Origin: Sphingomonas glacialis
GTDB lineage: Bacteria; Pseudomonadota; Alphaproteobacteria; Sphingomonadales; Sphingomonadaceae
Length of the DNA: 64,000 bases
Direction of reading: 5' to 3'
Assembly (NCBI RefSeq): GCF_014653575.1
Contig: NZ_BNAQ01000001.1
Coordinates: 1,240,001 to 1,304,000 of the forward strand
Under the pieces are notes generated by a model, which saw nothing but the letters and a program-made list of their open reading frames with translations, was not told the DNA's origin and did not search any database. This document shows, in pieces, positions 18,772 to 27,041 of the stretch (positions are counted from its first letter, which is position 1; each line of letters begins with the position of its first letter). A program made the translations under genes and the position numbers.

Positions 18772-19680
18772 ATGAGCGTCCTCGCCCTCACCGGCGGCAC
18801 CGGCTTCGTCGGATCGCATGCGATCACGCTGGCGCTCGCCGCGGGACACGACGTCCGCGCCCTCACCCGCCGCCCGCAGCCGCCGCGCGCAGGCGTGACC
18901 TGGATCGAAGGCGCGCTCGACACGCAGGATGCGCTCGATCGCCTCGTGATGGGCGCGGACGCGGTCGTCCACATCGCGGGCGTGGTCAACGCACCCGACC
19001 GCGCCGGCTTTGCCGCGGGCAATATCGCGGGCACGCAAGCGATGATCGACGCCGCGACTCGCGCTGGCGTCCAGCGCTTCGTCCACGTCTCCTCGGTCGC
19101 CGGACGCGAGCCGTTGCTGTCGAATTACGGCTGGTCGAAAGCCGAATCCGAACGCGTCCTCGCCGCGTCGGGGCTCGACTGGGTCGTCGTCCGTCCCCCG
19201 GCGATCTACGGCCCCGGCGACATGGAGATGCGCGACCTGTTCCGCATGGCATCACGCGGCATCGCCTTGCTGCCACCGGGCGGGCGTGCGTCGATCATCG
19301 CCGCCGATGACATCGCCGATCTGCTGATCGTCCTCGCCACGAACGCAACGCCGCGGCTGATCCTCGAACCCGACGACGGCCGCCCCGATGGGTGGAGCCA
19401 TGCCGAGATGGTCCGGGCGATGGGCGTCGCGGCCGGACAACACCGCGTGCTGCCGATCGCGCTCCCCAAGGCGATCCTGACGCTCGGCGCGAAACTCGAT
19501 GGCGCGTTTCGCGGCACGGGTGCCAAGCTCACCGCCGACCGCGTCGGCTATCTTTCGCATCCCGACTGGGTCGCCGACCCCGCCAAACGCCCCGACCCCG
19601 CCCTATGGCATCCCAAGGTGGCTACGGCTGCGGGGTTTGCCGAGACGGTGGCGTGGTATCGCGCCAACGGCTTGCTATAG
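18772..19680 (+). CDS. cerR: NAD(P)-dependent epimerase/reductase, probable ceramide reductase CerR
   Basis: 302 residues of the extended SDR / NDUFA9-like type: nucleotide motif TGGTGFVGS at 7-15, HVSSVAG, YGWSKAESE (Tyr and Lys of the active site) and RPPAIYGPGD. In Caulobacter a protein of this kind, encoded next to ACP and Spt, reduces the 3-oxo group of the ceramide intermediate. The same order here (this gene, ACP, Spt), each with its own strong AAGG-type ribosome site, supports the call. By sequence alone it could be another NAD-binding isomerase. Confidence 0.72.
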   Translation: MSVLALTGGTGFVGSHAITLALAAGHDVRALTRRPQPPRAGVTWIEGALDTQDALDRLVMGADAVVHIAGVVNAPDRAGFAAGNIAGTQAMIDAATRAGVQRFVHVSSVAGREPLLSNYGWSKAESERVLAASGLDWVVVRPPAIYGPGDMEMRDLFRMASRGIALLPPGGRASIIAADDIADLLIVLATNATPRLILEPDDGRPDGWSHAEMVRAMGVAAGQHRVLPIALPKAILTLGAKLDGAFRGTGAKLTADRVGYLSHPDWVADPAKRPDPALWHPKVATAAGFAETVAWYRANGLL

Positions 19681-19741
19681 GCTTGCTGCAAAACTGCCGC
19701 ATTTGTGCGGCAACGACGATGAGAGTTATCAAGGACCGACC

Positions 19742-19984
19742 ATGAGCGACCGCCAGGCCATTTACGATACCGTCACCGCACAGATCGAACCCTTCAACAA
19801 AAAGGGCGTCACGCTGAACGATGCGACGACTTTTCAGGGCGATCTCGAATGGGACAGCCTGACCGTGATGGATTTCGTCGCCGCGATCGAGGACGAATTC
19901 GACATCATCATCACGATGAACATGCAGGCCGAGATCGAGACCGTCGGCCAGCTGGTCGACGCCGTTGCCAAGTTGAAGGGGTGA
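19742..19984 (+). CDS. acpR: Acyl carrier protein for sphingolipid synthesis
   Basis: 80 residues with the phosphopantetheine site LEWDSLTVMDFV (Ser39). It differs from the fatty-acid-synthase ACP in the flanking residues (W-D-S rather than the usual L-D-S). It ends 4 nt before spt, and AAGGA precedes its ATG. In Caulobacter and Sphingomonas a dedicated ACP supplies the acyl donor to serine palmitoyltransferase; the tight spacing argues for the same here. The matching acyl-ACP synthetase is not in the window. Confidence 0.85.
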   Translation: MSDRQAIYDTVTAQIEPFNKKGVTLNDATTFQGDLEWDSLTVMDFVAAIEDEFDIIITMNMQAEIETVGQLVDAVAKLKG

Positions 19985-19988
19985 TTCG

Positions 19989-21251
19989 ATGACCGATGCC
20001 GGCCTTGTCGCAGAGAAGCTGCCCGTCGATCCCGTCGAGGTCGCGCCGGAACGCGACCTGATGTCGAAATTCGACGCGCTGATCGCCGAACGCCAGGCGC
20101 TGATCGACACCGGCGTCACCGATCCGTTCGCGATCGTGATGGAACAGGTCAAGTCGCCGACCGAAGCGGTGATCGCCGGCCGCGACACGATCCTGCTCGG
20201 CACCTACAATTATATGGGCATGACCTTCGATGCCGATGTGATCCAGGCGGGCAAGGACGCGCTCGACCAGTACGGATCGGGCACCAACGGCAGCCGGATG
20301 CTCAACGGCACCTTCCGCGACCATATCGAAGTCGAGGACGCGCTGCGCGATTTCTACGACGTGTCGGGCGCGATCGTCTTCTCGACGGGCTATATGGCCA
20401 ATCTCGGGATGATCTCGACGCTCGTCGGCAAGGGCGAATACGTCATCCTCGACGCCGATAGCCACGCCTCGATCTATGACGGCTGCAAGCAGGGCAATGC
20501 CGAGATCGTCCGCTTCCGCCACAACGACGTCAACGATCTCGACAAGCGCCTCGGGCGCTTGCCCAAGGACGCCGGCAAGCTCGTCATCCTCGAGGGCGTC
20601 TATTCGATGCTCGGCGACATCGCACCGCTCAAGGAAATGGTCGCCGTCGCCAAGAAGCGCAATGCGATGGTGCTGAGCGACGAGGCGCATTCGATGGGCT
20701 TTTACGGCCCCAACGGGCGCGGCGTGTACGAAGAGCTCGGCTGCGAGGGCGATGTCGATTTCATCATCGGCACCTTCTCCAAATCGGTCGGCACCGTCGG
20801 CGGCTTCTGCGTGTCGAACCACCCCAAGTTCGAGGCGATCCGCCTCGCGTGCCGCCCCTATATCTTCACGGCATCGCTCCCGCCTTCGGTCGTCGCGACC
20901 GCGGCCACCTCGATCCGCAAATTGAAGCATGCGCACAAGAAGCGCGCGCAGCTGTGGGAGAATGCCCGCTCGCTGCATGCCGGGCTGAAAGCGCTCGGCT
21001 TCAAGCTTGGCACCGAAACCTCCGACAGTGCGATCATTGCGATCATCCTCGATGACCAGGAGCGCGCCGTCGCGATGTGGCAAGCGCTGCTCGACGGCGG
21101 GCTTTACGTCAACATGGCGCGCCCGCCCGCGACTCCGGCAGGCACCTTCCTGCTGCGCTGCTCGCTCTGCGCCGAGCATACGCCCGCGCAGATCGCGATC
21201 GTGCTCAAGATGTTCGAGGCTGCGGGCCGAAGCCTTGGCGTGATCGGCTGA
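19989..21251 (+). CDS. spt: Serine palmitoyltransferase
   Basis: 420 residues, the same length as the Sphingomonas paucimobilis enzyme. All key residues fall at the same numbers: His159, Asp231, His234, PLP lysine Lys265 (GTFSKSVGTVGGF) and Arg378. It condenses L-serine with an acyl thioester to 3-ketosphinganine, the first step of sphingolipid synthesis. It is soluble, unlike the eukaryotic heterodimer. It follows the ACP gene directly (AAGGGG before ATG) and with cerR forms the ceramide core operon. Confidence 0.96.
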   Translation: MTDAGLVAEKLPVDPVEVAPERDLMSKFDALIAERQALIDTGVTDPFAIVMEQVKSPTEAVIAGRDTILLGTYNYMGMTFDADVIQAGKDALDQYGSGTNGSRMLNGTFRDHIEVEDALRDFYDVSGAIVFSTGYMANLGMISTLVGKGEYVILDADSHASIYDGCKQGNAEIVRFRHNDVNDLDKRLGRLPKDAGKLVILEGVYSMLGDIAPLKEMVAVAKKRNAMVLSDEAHSMGFYGPNGRGVYEELGCEGDVDFIIGTFSKSVGTVGGFCVSNHPKFEAIRLACRPYIFTASLPPSVVATAATSIRKLKHAHKKRAQLWENARSLHAGLKALGFKLGTETSDSAIIAIILDDQERAVAMWQALLDGGLYVNMARPPATPAGTFLLRCSLCAEHTPAQIAIVLKMFEAAGRSLGVIG

Positions 21252-21313
21252 ACCCCCGCCCAGACCGCCGCTCGGGCCTATTCACCAGTTTTGCCATAGG
21301 TTAGACTGATCCG

Positions 21314-23266
21314 ATGAGCGGGACAGTGGGCGAAGCGAGCGACGAGGATACGTCGCGGTCGATCTGGCGCACCATCACGCTGGTCGTGGTGGCCGCGCTG
21401 GGCGTGTTCGTGCTCGTCGCGCTGATCCTGACGCTCGGCGACGCCAATCGCCAGCGCGACCGTGCGCTCAAGCTGCAAACGCACAGCTACGAGGTGATGA
21501 TCCTTTCGGCGAACCTGTCAGGAACGATCGCGCGCGCCGAGGCGTCGCTCGGGCGTTATGTCATCAGCGCCGATACCAATCTCGGCCAGACCTATTCGGC
21601 CGACTGGCAATTGGCCGGCCAGCAACTCGCGCGGCTCGCCCGGATCACGCGCGACAATGCCGAGCAGCAAGCGCTGATCATCCCGTTGCGTCGCGCTTTC
21701 GACGCGCGCGGCGCCGAGCTGTCGACGATCGCGCTCAATACTTTCTACAAGCGCAACGGCCAGGCGATCCCGCTCTATTACAAGGCCCGCCAGTCGGCCT
21801 CGCTGAGCCAGATCGACGACCTGCTCGACAAGATCGGCGCGCAGGAGCGCGCGTTGCTCGCCGACCGCACAGGGGATGCGATGCGCTCGGTCGCCCGCTC
21901 GAGCGGCCTTGCCAGCACGCTGTCGGTGCTCGGCATCCTGCTGCTCGTCGGAGCGGTCGCGCTCGGCTGGCTGACCGTCACCGCGCTCGGCCAAAGCGCG
22001 GTCGCACGCGCCGAGGCCGATGCCGAACGCGACCGCGCGATCGAGCTCGAGGCCGCGGTCGAGCGCGCCTCGGCGGTGCTGCTCGCGCAGGAAAGCAAGC
22101 TGCGCCAAGTCCAGAAGATGGAAGCCGTCGGCCAGCTTACCGGCGGCATCGCGCATGATTTCAACAATATGCTGGCGGTCGTGCTGGGCGGGCTGGAGCT
22201 CGCCAAGCGCCAGCTCGGGGCTGAGTCGAGCGCTGCGCACCGTCATATCGATAACGCCACCGAAGGGGCCAATCGCGCCGCGGCGCTCACGCGCCAATTG
22301 CTCGCTTTCTCGCGCGAAGAGGCGCTGCGCACCGAACCGATCGAGCCAGTCGCGCTCGTGCTCGGCATGTCGGACTTGCTCGACCGTACGCTCGGTGACG
22401 GCGTTTCGGTCGCGGTCGACGCCGCGCAGGATGCGGCGTGGCTGGTACGCTCTGATCGCCACCAGCTTGAAAACGCCGTTCTCAACCTCGCAGTCAACGC
22501 ACGCGATGCGATGAACGGGCGCGGCAAGCTGACGATCACTGCCGCCGGGGTCACGCTTGCCGAAGGTGCGGTCGGGACGTGCCATGCCGGCGACTATGTC
22601 GCGCTGAGCGTCGCCGACAGCGGCTGCGGCATGAGCGCCGATCTGCTCGAGCGCGTGTTCGAGCCGTTCTTCACCACCAAGCCGGCGGGCAAAGGCACCG
22701 GGCTCGGCCTCAGCCAGGTGTTCGCCTTCGTCCGCCAGGCCGACGGCCAAGTAGGGATCGAATCGGTCGTCGACCAGGGGAGCATCGTGACGATGTACCT
22801 GCCGCGCTACCGCGAAGGATCGGCGGTCGCGCCGCGGGTCGAGACCGCGCCCGATACAATGATCGAGCATCTAGCCCTCGACATTCTGGTGGTCGAGGAC
22901 GATCCGCGCGTGCTCGCCGCGACGATGGGCGCGCTCGAGGAACTTGGCCATCGCCCGATCGCTTGCGACGATCCGCTCGCCGCGCCGGGGATGCTGGCAC
23001 AGGCCGCGCATGTCGACTTGCTTGTGTCCGATGTTTTGATGCCGGGGCAGACCGGCCCCGAAATGGTGGCGGCGTTGCTGCCGGCAAACCCCGAGCTCGC
23101 GGTGCTGTTCGTCACGGGCTATGCCGGCGAAGCGGGCGGCGAGGCCGAATTCGGCGGGCATCACGTCCTGCGCAAGCCTTTCACGCTGGTCGCGCTCGAA
23201 CGCGCGGTCGCCGCCGCGATCGCCGCGCGCGCTGCAACGATCCTAGACCGCCTTGCCGCCGCGTGA
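21314..23266 (+). CDS. CHASE3 membrane hybrid histidine kinase
   Basis: 650 residues. TM1 (about 19-41) and TM2 (about 203-226) enclose a roughly 160-residue helical CHASE3-like periplasmic domain. Then come a coiled coil, the HisKA box GGIAHDFNNML (His281), an ATPase domain (NLAVNARDAM, ADSGCGM, GKGTGLGLSQ) and a C-terminal receiver (VVEDD, Asp in LLVSDVLMPG, Lys in VLRKPF). It is placed 62 nt after spt and before lptF. The signal is unknown; its position suggests envelope sensing. No DNA-binding partner is encoded beside it. Confidence 0.88.
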   Translation: MSGTVGEASDEDTSRSIWRTITLVVVAALGVFVLVALILTLGDANRQRDRALKLQTHSYEVMILSANLSGTIARAEASLGRYVISADTNLGQTYSADWQLAGQQLARLARITRDNAEQQALIIPLRRAFDARGAELSTIALNTFYKRNGQAIPLYYKARQSASLSQIDDLLDKIGAQERALLADRTGDAMRSVARSSGLASTLSVLGILLLVGAVALGWLTVTALGQSAVARAEADAERDRAIELEAAVERASAVLLAQESKLRQVQKMEAVGQLTGGIAHDFNNMLAVVLGGLELAKRQLGAESSAAHRHIDNATEGANRAAALTRQLLAFSREEALRTEPIEPVALVLGMSDLLDRTLGDGVSVAVDAAQDAAWLVRSDRHQLENAVLNLAVNARDAMNGRGKLTITAAGVTLAEGAVGTCHAGDYVALSVADSGCGMSADLLERVFEPFFTTKPAGKGTGLGLSQVFAFVRQADGQVGIESVVDQGSIVTMYLPRYREGSAVAPRVETAPDTMIEHLALDILVVEDDPRVLAATMGALEELGHRPIACDDPLAAPGMLAQAAHVDLLVSDVLMPGQTGPEMVAALLPANPELAVLFVTGYAGEAGGEAEFGGHHVLRKPFTLVALERAVAAAIAARAATILDRLAAA

Positions 23267-23356
23267 TTTGGTAGCTGACGCGGCGTCTGCGGCTCGATAT
23301 AGCCGCGCGATGCGGGTGTTCCCCTCCCTCCGGCCAGAAGCCCTTCGCCCCAGCTC

Positions 23357-24556
23357 ATGAAGTCCATCGACCGCTATCTGGTGCGATTGATCGCGGTGCC
23401 GCTCTTTGCGACGCTCGTCATCTTCGCGATGCTGCTCGTGCTCGACCGCATGTTGCGGCTGTTCGATTTCGTCGCGACCGAGGGTGGCCCGGTCAGCGTG
23501 GTGTGGCGGATGCTCGCCAATCTGCTTCCCGAATATTTCGGGCTCGGCATCCCGGTCGGGCTGCTGCTCGGCACGCTGCTCGCCTTCCGCAAGCTCGCCA
23601 CCTCGTCCGAGCTCGACGTGATGCGCGCGGTCGGCATGAGCTATCCGCGGATGCTGCGCGTGCCCTATATGTACGCGATCGCGCTCTGTGCCCTCAATTT
23701 CGCGATCGTCGGCTTCGTCCAGCCCGATGCGCGCTACAATTACGAGAAGCTGCGCTTCGAGCTGCGCACCGGCGCGCTCGGCGCGTCGATCAAGGTCGGC
23801 GAGTTCACGCATTTCGGCAACGACATGACGCTCAGGATCGAAGAGAGCCACGACAATGGCCGCCGCCTGTCGGGCATCTTCCTGCGCAAGGACGACAATA
23901 AGGGCGGCTCGATCGCGGTGACCGCCGAGACCGGCCAGTTCTTCGCGACCGACAATCCCGACGAGATCATCTTCCGGCTGACCAACGGCACGCTGGTGCG
24001 CACCGAAGCCAAGGTCGCGACGCCGCGCGTGCTGCGCTTCAGCAGCAACGACCTGCCGATCCCGCTGCCCAAGACCGAGAATTTCCGTGTCCGCGGCGGC
24101 GAGAATCTCGAGCGCACGCTGCCCGAGCTCGCGCGCATCGGCAGCGACCGCAAGGCCGACAAGGAACTGCGCGACACCAGCCGCGCTGCCTTCCACTTCC
24201 GCACCGCCGAAGTGCTATCGATCCTGCTCCTCCCGCTGCTCGCACTCGCGCTCGGCATCCCGCCCAAGCGCTCGACCTCGGCGCTCGGCGTGTTCCTCGC
24301 GATCATCATGATCGTCGCCTATCACAAGGTGAACGAATATGCGCAGGCAGTCGGCGGGCTCGGCAAGATCGATCCGGTACTGGCGATCTGGATCCCGTTC
24401 ACGGTGTTTGCCGGGCTGACGCTGTGGATGTTCTACACGATCGCCTATGTCCCCGGCGGGCAGCCGATCGGTGCGCTCGAACGCGTCTTCTCGAAGCTCG
24501 CGAAATCTGTCCGCAAGCTGCTCCCCGGTCGTCGCGATAAGGGCGCCAAGGCATGA
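23357..24556 (+). CDS. lptF: LptF/LptG (YjgP/YjgQ) family permease, LptF-like
   Basis: 399 residues with three N-terminal and three C-terminal membrane segments around a periplasmic beta-jellyroll of about 170 residues, the LptF layout. MKSIDRYLVRLIAVPLFATLVIF and the ELDVMRAVGMS coupling-helix region are typical. In the Lpt system LptF and LptG with LptB2 extract lipopolysaccharide from the inner membrane. Many sphingomonads carry glycosphingolipid in place of LPS, and here the pair lies inside the sphingolipid locus. The stop overlaps the lptG start (ATGA). Confidence 0.9.
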   Translation: MKSIDRYLVRLIAVPLFATLVIFAMLLVLDRMLRLFDFVATEGGPVSVVWRMLANLLPEYFGLGIPVGLLLGTLLAFRKLATSSELDVMRAVGMSYPRMLRVPYMYAIALCALNFAIVGFVQPDARYNYEKLRFELRTGALGASIKVGEFTHFGNDMTLRIEESHDNGRRLSGIFLRKDDNKGGSIAVTAETGQFFATDNPDEIIFRLTNGTLVRTEAKVATPRVLRFSSNDLPIPLPKTENFRVRGGENLERTLPELARIGSDRKADKELRDTSRAAFHFRTAEVLSILLLPLLALALGIPPKRSTSALGVFLAIIMIVAYHKVNEYAQAVGGLGKIDPVLAIWIPFTVFAGLTLWMFYTIAYVPGGQPIGALERVFSKLAKSVRKLLPGRRDKGAKA

Positions 24557-25650
24557 TCTCGCTCGAACTGTTCCCGTCGCGCACCGTGTCGCTCTACATG
24601 GGCAAGATGTTCCTGATCCGCACCTTCGCGGTGCTGGCGATGTTCGTGCTCGTGCTCCAGGCGCTCGACCTGCTGAGCGAGAGCGGCCACATCCTGGCCT
24701 ATGCCGGCAATGGCCAGGCCGAGATCACGCGTTATCTCACGCTGCGCATCCCCGAGATCATCGCGACCTTCCTGCCCTTCTCGGTGCTGCTCGGCACGAT
24801 CATCACGCTGTCGACGCTCAACCAGAACAGCGAAGTCATCGCGCTGAAAGCATCCGGACTGTCGGCGCACCAGATCCTCGCGCCGTTGCTCGTCGCGAGC
24901 CTCGGCGTCGCGATCATTTCGTTCAGCTTCAACGACCGCATCGTCAGCCGCGCGACCGCGACGCTCAACCAGTGGCAGAAGGTAGATTACGGCCCGATGC
25001 CGATCGACCGCGGCGACCGCGCCAATGTCTGGGTGCGTGACGGCGACGATCTGATCCAGGTCGAACAAGTCCGCGGGCATGGCGATGCCGCCAAACTCGG
25101 CGGGATCACGCTGTTCGACCGCGAGGGCGGCAGCCTCGTCGCGGTCGTCTCGGCCAAGACCGGCGTGCGCGTGTCGGGTGGCTGGAAGGTCGGTCCTGCG
25201 ACGCGCTTCGACGTGGCGAGCGGCAAGCTGACCCGGCTCGCCTCGGTCGTGATCGGCCGCGACGTACGGCCCGATCAGTTCACGCTTGCGACGATCGACG
25301 CCAACGGGCTGTCGTTCGGCGGGCTCCACGCCGCGATCGCCGATCTGAAGGCCGGCGGACGCCCGACCAAGGCGCTCGAGGGTGCGATGTGGCACAAACT
25401 GTCGGGGCCGCTGTCGTCGATGCTGATGCCGCTTCTGGGAGCAGTCGCGGCGTTCGGGCTGGCGCGCTCGGGCAAGCTGTTCGTCCGCGCGGTGATCGGA
25501 ATGATGCTCGGCTTCTTCTACTTCGTCGCCGATAATTTCGCGCTGGCGATGGGCAATCTCGGCGCGTACCCGCCGTTCCTCGCCGCGTGGGCGCCGTTCC
25601 TGCTGTTCCTGATGATCGGCGAAGCGGTGCTGATCCGCACCGAGGAATAG
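24553..25650 (+). CDS. lptG: LptG-like permease
   Basis: 365 residues with the same fold: N-terminal TM segments starting GKMFLIRTFAVLAMFVLVLQALDLL, coupling region SEVIALKASGLSAHQIL, a periplasmic domain, and C-terminal TM segments from about residue 275 (LSSMLMPLLGAVAAFGLARSGKLF). The start overlaps the lptF stop by 4 nt, so the two subunits are coupled. LptB, LptC and LptA are not in the window. Confidence 0.9.
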   Translation: MISLELFPSRTVSLYMGKMFLIRTFAVLAMFVLVLQALDLLSESGHILAYAGNGQAEITRYLTLRIPEIIATFLPFSVLLGTIITLSTLNQNSEVIALKASGLSAHQILAPLLVASLGVAIISFSFNDRIVSRATATLNQWQKVDYGPMPIDRGDRANVWVRDGDDLIQVEQVRGHGDAAKLGGITLFDREGGSLVAVVSAKTGVRVSGGWKVGPATRFDVASGKLTRLASVVIGRDVRPDQFTLATIDANGLSFGGLHAAIADLKAGGRPTKALEGAMWHKLSGPLSSMLMPLLGAVAAFGLARSGKLFVRAVIGMMLGFFYFVADNFALAMGNLGAYPPFLAAWAPFLLFLMIGEAVLIRTEE

Positions 25651-25817
25651 GCGCCGACCGCCATCGGGACAGGCGCGCGACGCCATTGCATCCTAGGGAA
25701 TAGCAGGTCCCCGGCAAGGTCCGGGTCCGGGCGTGGTGGGCTCGCTCGTGAGCAGTGGACCGGCCCGATACTGGGCCCCGGCATTCGCCGGCGAGTGCGC
25801 GAGCCTGAGAGGCGATC

Positions 25818-26927
25818 CTAGCCGCGGCGTCCCATCGTGCTGCGCACCAGCCGTGAGACCAGCCCCGGCAGCCCCTTATAGCTCGCCTTGTGATACGGCG
25901 ATTCGGGTGCGAGCGCAGCCGACAGGCGCCGGTGCGCCTCGGCCAGGCCGTGATACGGCACGCCCGGGATGAGATGATGCAGCGCGTGATAGCGCAGACC
26001 GACCGGGGCCCACAGCACGGGCAGCAAAGCCGGCGGCGGCACATTGACCGTGTCGAGATATTGCGCCGTGACGGTCATCGTCTCCCCCTCATTCTCCCAC
26101 AGATGCGCGACGAGCGTGCGCACCTGGTTGAGAACGTAAGTAACCGACAGGATCGCCCCGAAGATCGCCGCCTGACGCAGCGGGAGCACGCCCGTCGCGA
26201 TCAGCACGATCAGCGTGATCGCCCAAACGCTGCACGCAATCTCGAGCAGCAGCATCTGCCGCGCGACCTCGCCCTCGGGCATGCGGCGGCGGAACGACGG
26301 GTTGATCGACAGCGACGAATAGCGCTCGATCAGCGTGCGGCGCAGACCCGGCACGACGAGCGACAATGGGCTCAGCACGCCGAAGCGGACCAGCAACGCG
26401 ATCGGCGCGAGCAGCGCGGTCAGGATGAACACCGGCAACGTCCACGGCTTCATCAAAGCGAGCGGCAGATATTCGGGATCCTCGACCGTGCCGTAGCGCG
26501 TGCGCGCGTGGTGAAGGTTGTGGACGCCCTCATACATGAAGCTCGGCACCAACAGCGGCACGCCCGCGATCAGGTTCCAGCCAAGCCGGAAGCCGGGCAC
26601 CGATGCGTGCCGCATATGCGTGATTTCGTGGATGAAGCTGCCCGCGCGATACAGGCCGAGAATCGCGACCAACGCCGCAACGAGCCCGAGGCCAAGCGAC
26701 GGAGTCGTCATCGCGATCGCCAAGCCAGCGTAACCGACTCCCGCCGAAAGCAGGAAGTCGGTCCAATAGATCAGCGGGCGTGGCGCGTTGAGATCGCGCG
26801 TCAATTCGGCGACTGTGCGCAACATCGCGCGATCATCGGCAATGCTCGACAGCGCGACGCGCGGAGCAATCGTTGGCGCGGCCGCGCGCTGGTCCAGGGA
26901 AATCGAAGCGTTCATGGAGTGTGCCAT
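25818..26927 (-). CDS. Fatty acid desaturase / hydroxylase-type membrane di-iron protein
   Basis: 369 residues from ATG 26927; an alternative ATG at 26915 is equally possible and neither has a clear ribosome site. Three histidine boxes are complete: HEITH (100-104), HNLHH (136-140) and HALHH (314-318), with four or more membrane segments between them. Such enzymes desaturate or hydroxylate acyl or sphingoid chains in the inner membrane. The location between lptG and the ceramide synthase suggests a ceramide or sphingoid-base modification, but the regiochemistry cannot be read from sequence. Confidence 0.85.
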   Translation of the reverse strand: MAHSMNASISLDQRAAAPTIAPRVALSSIADDRAMLRTVAELTRDLNAPRPLIYWTDFLLSAGVGYAGLAIAMTTPSLGLGLVAALVAILGLYRAGSFIHEITHMRHASVPGFRLGWNLIAGVPLLVPSFMYEGVHNLHHARTRYGTVEDPEYLPLALMKPWTLPVFILTALLAPIALLVRFGVLSPLSLVVPGLRRTLIERYSSLSINPSFRRRMPEGEVARQMLLLEIACSVWAITLIVLIATGVLPLRQAAIFGAILSVTYVLNQVRTLVAHLWENEGETMTVTAQYLDTVNVPPPALLPVLWAPVGLRYHALHHLIPGVPYHGLAEAHRRLSAALAPESPYHKASYKGLPGLVSRLVRSTMGRRG

Positions 26928-27041
26928 TGCAAGAAGATAGTGGCTAGACGGTGGCAAAACAGGGGGGAGCTGCGCGATTGCTTGACAGTGAGCGGGCAGA
27001 CCCGGAAGGGCGTTGACCGATCTTCTCGAGGTGAACCGCTC

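Noticed and set aside
25890..27041. N-terminal extension of the bcerS reading frame
   Set aside because: The extension is antisense to the desaturase with its three histidine boxes; homology and a ribosome site support ATG 27042.
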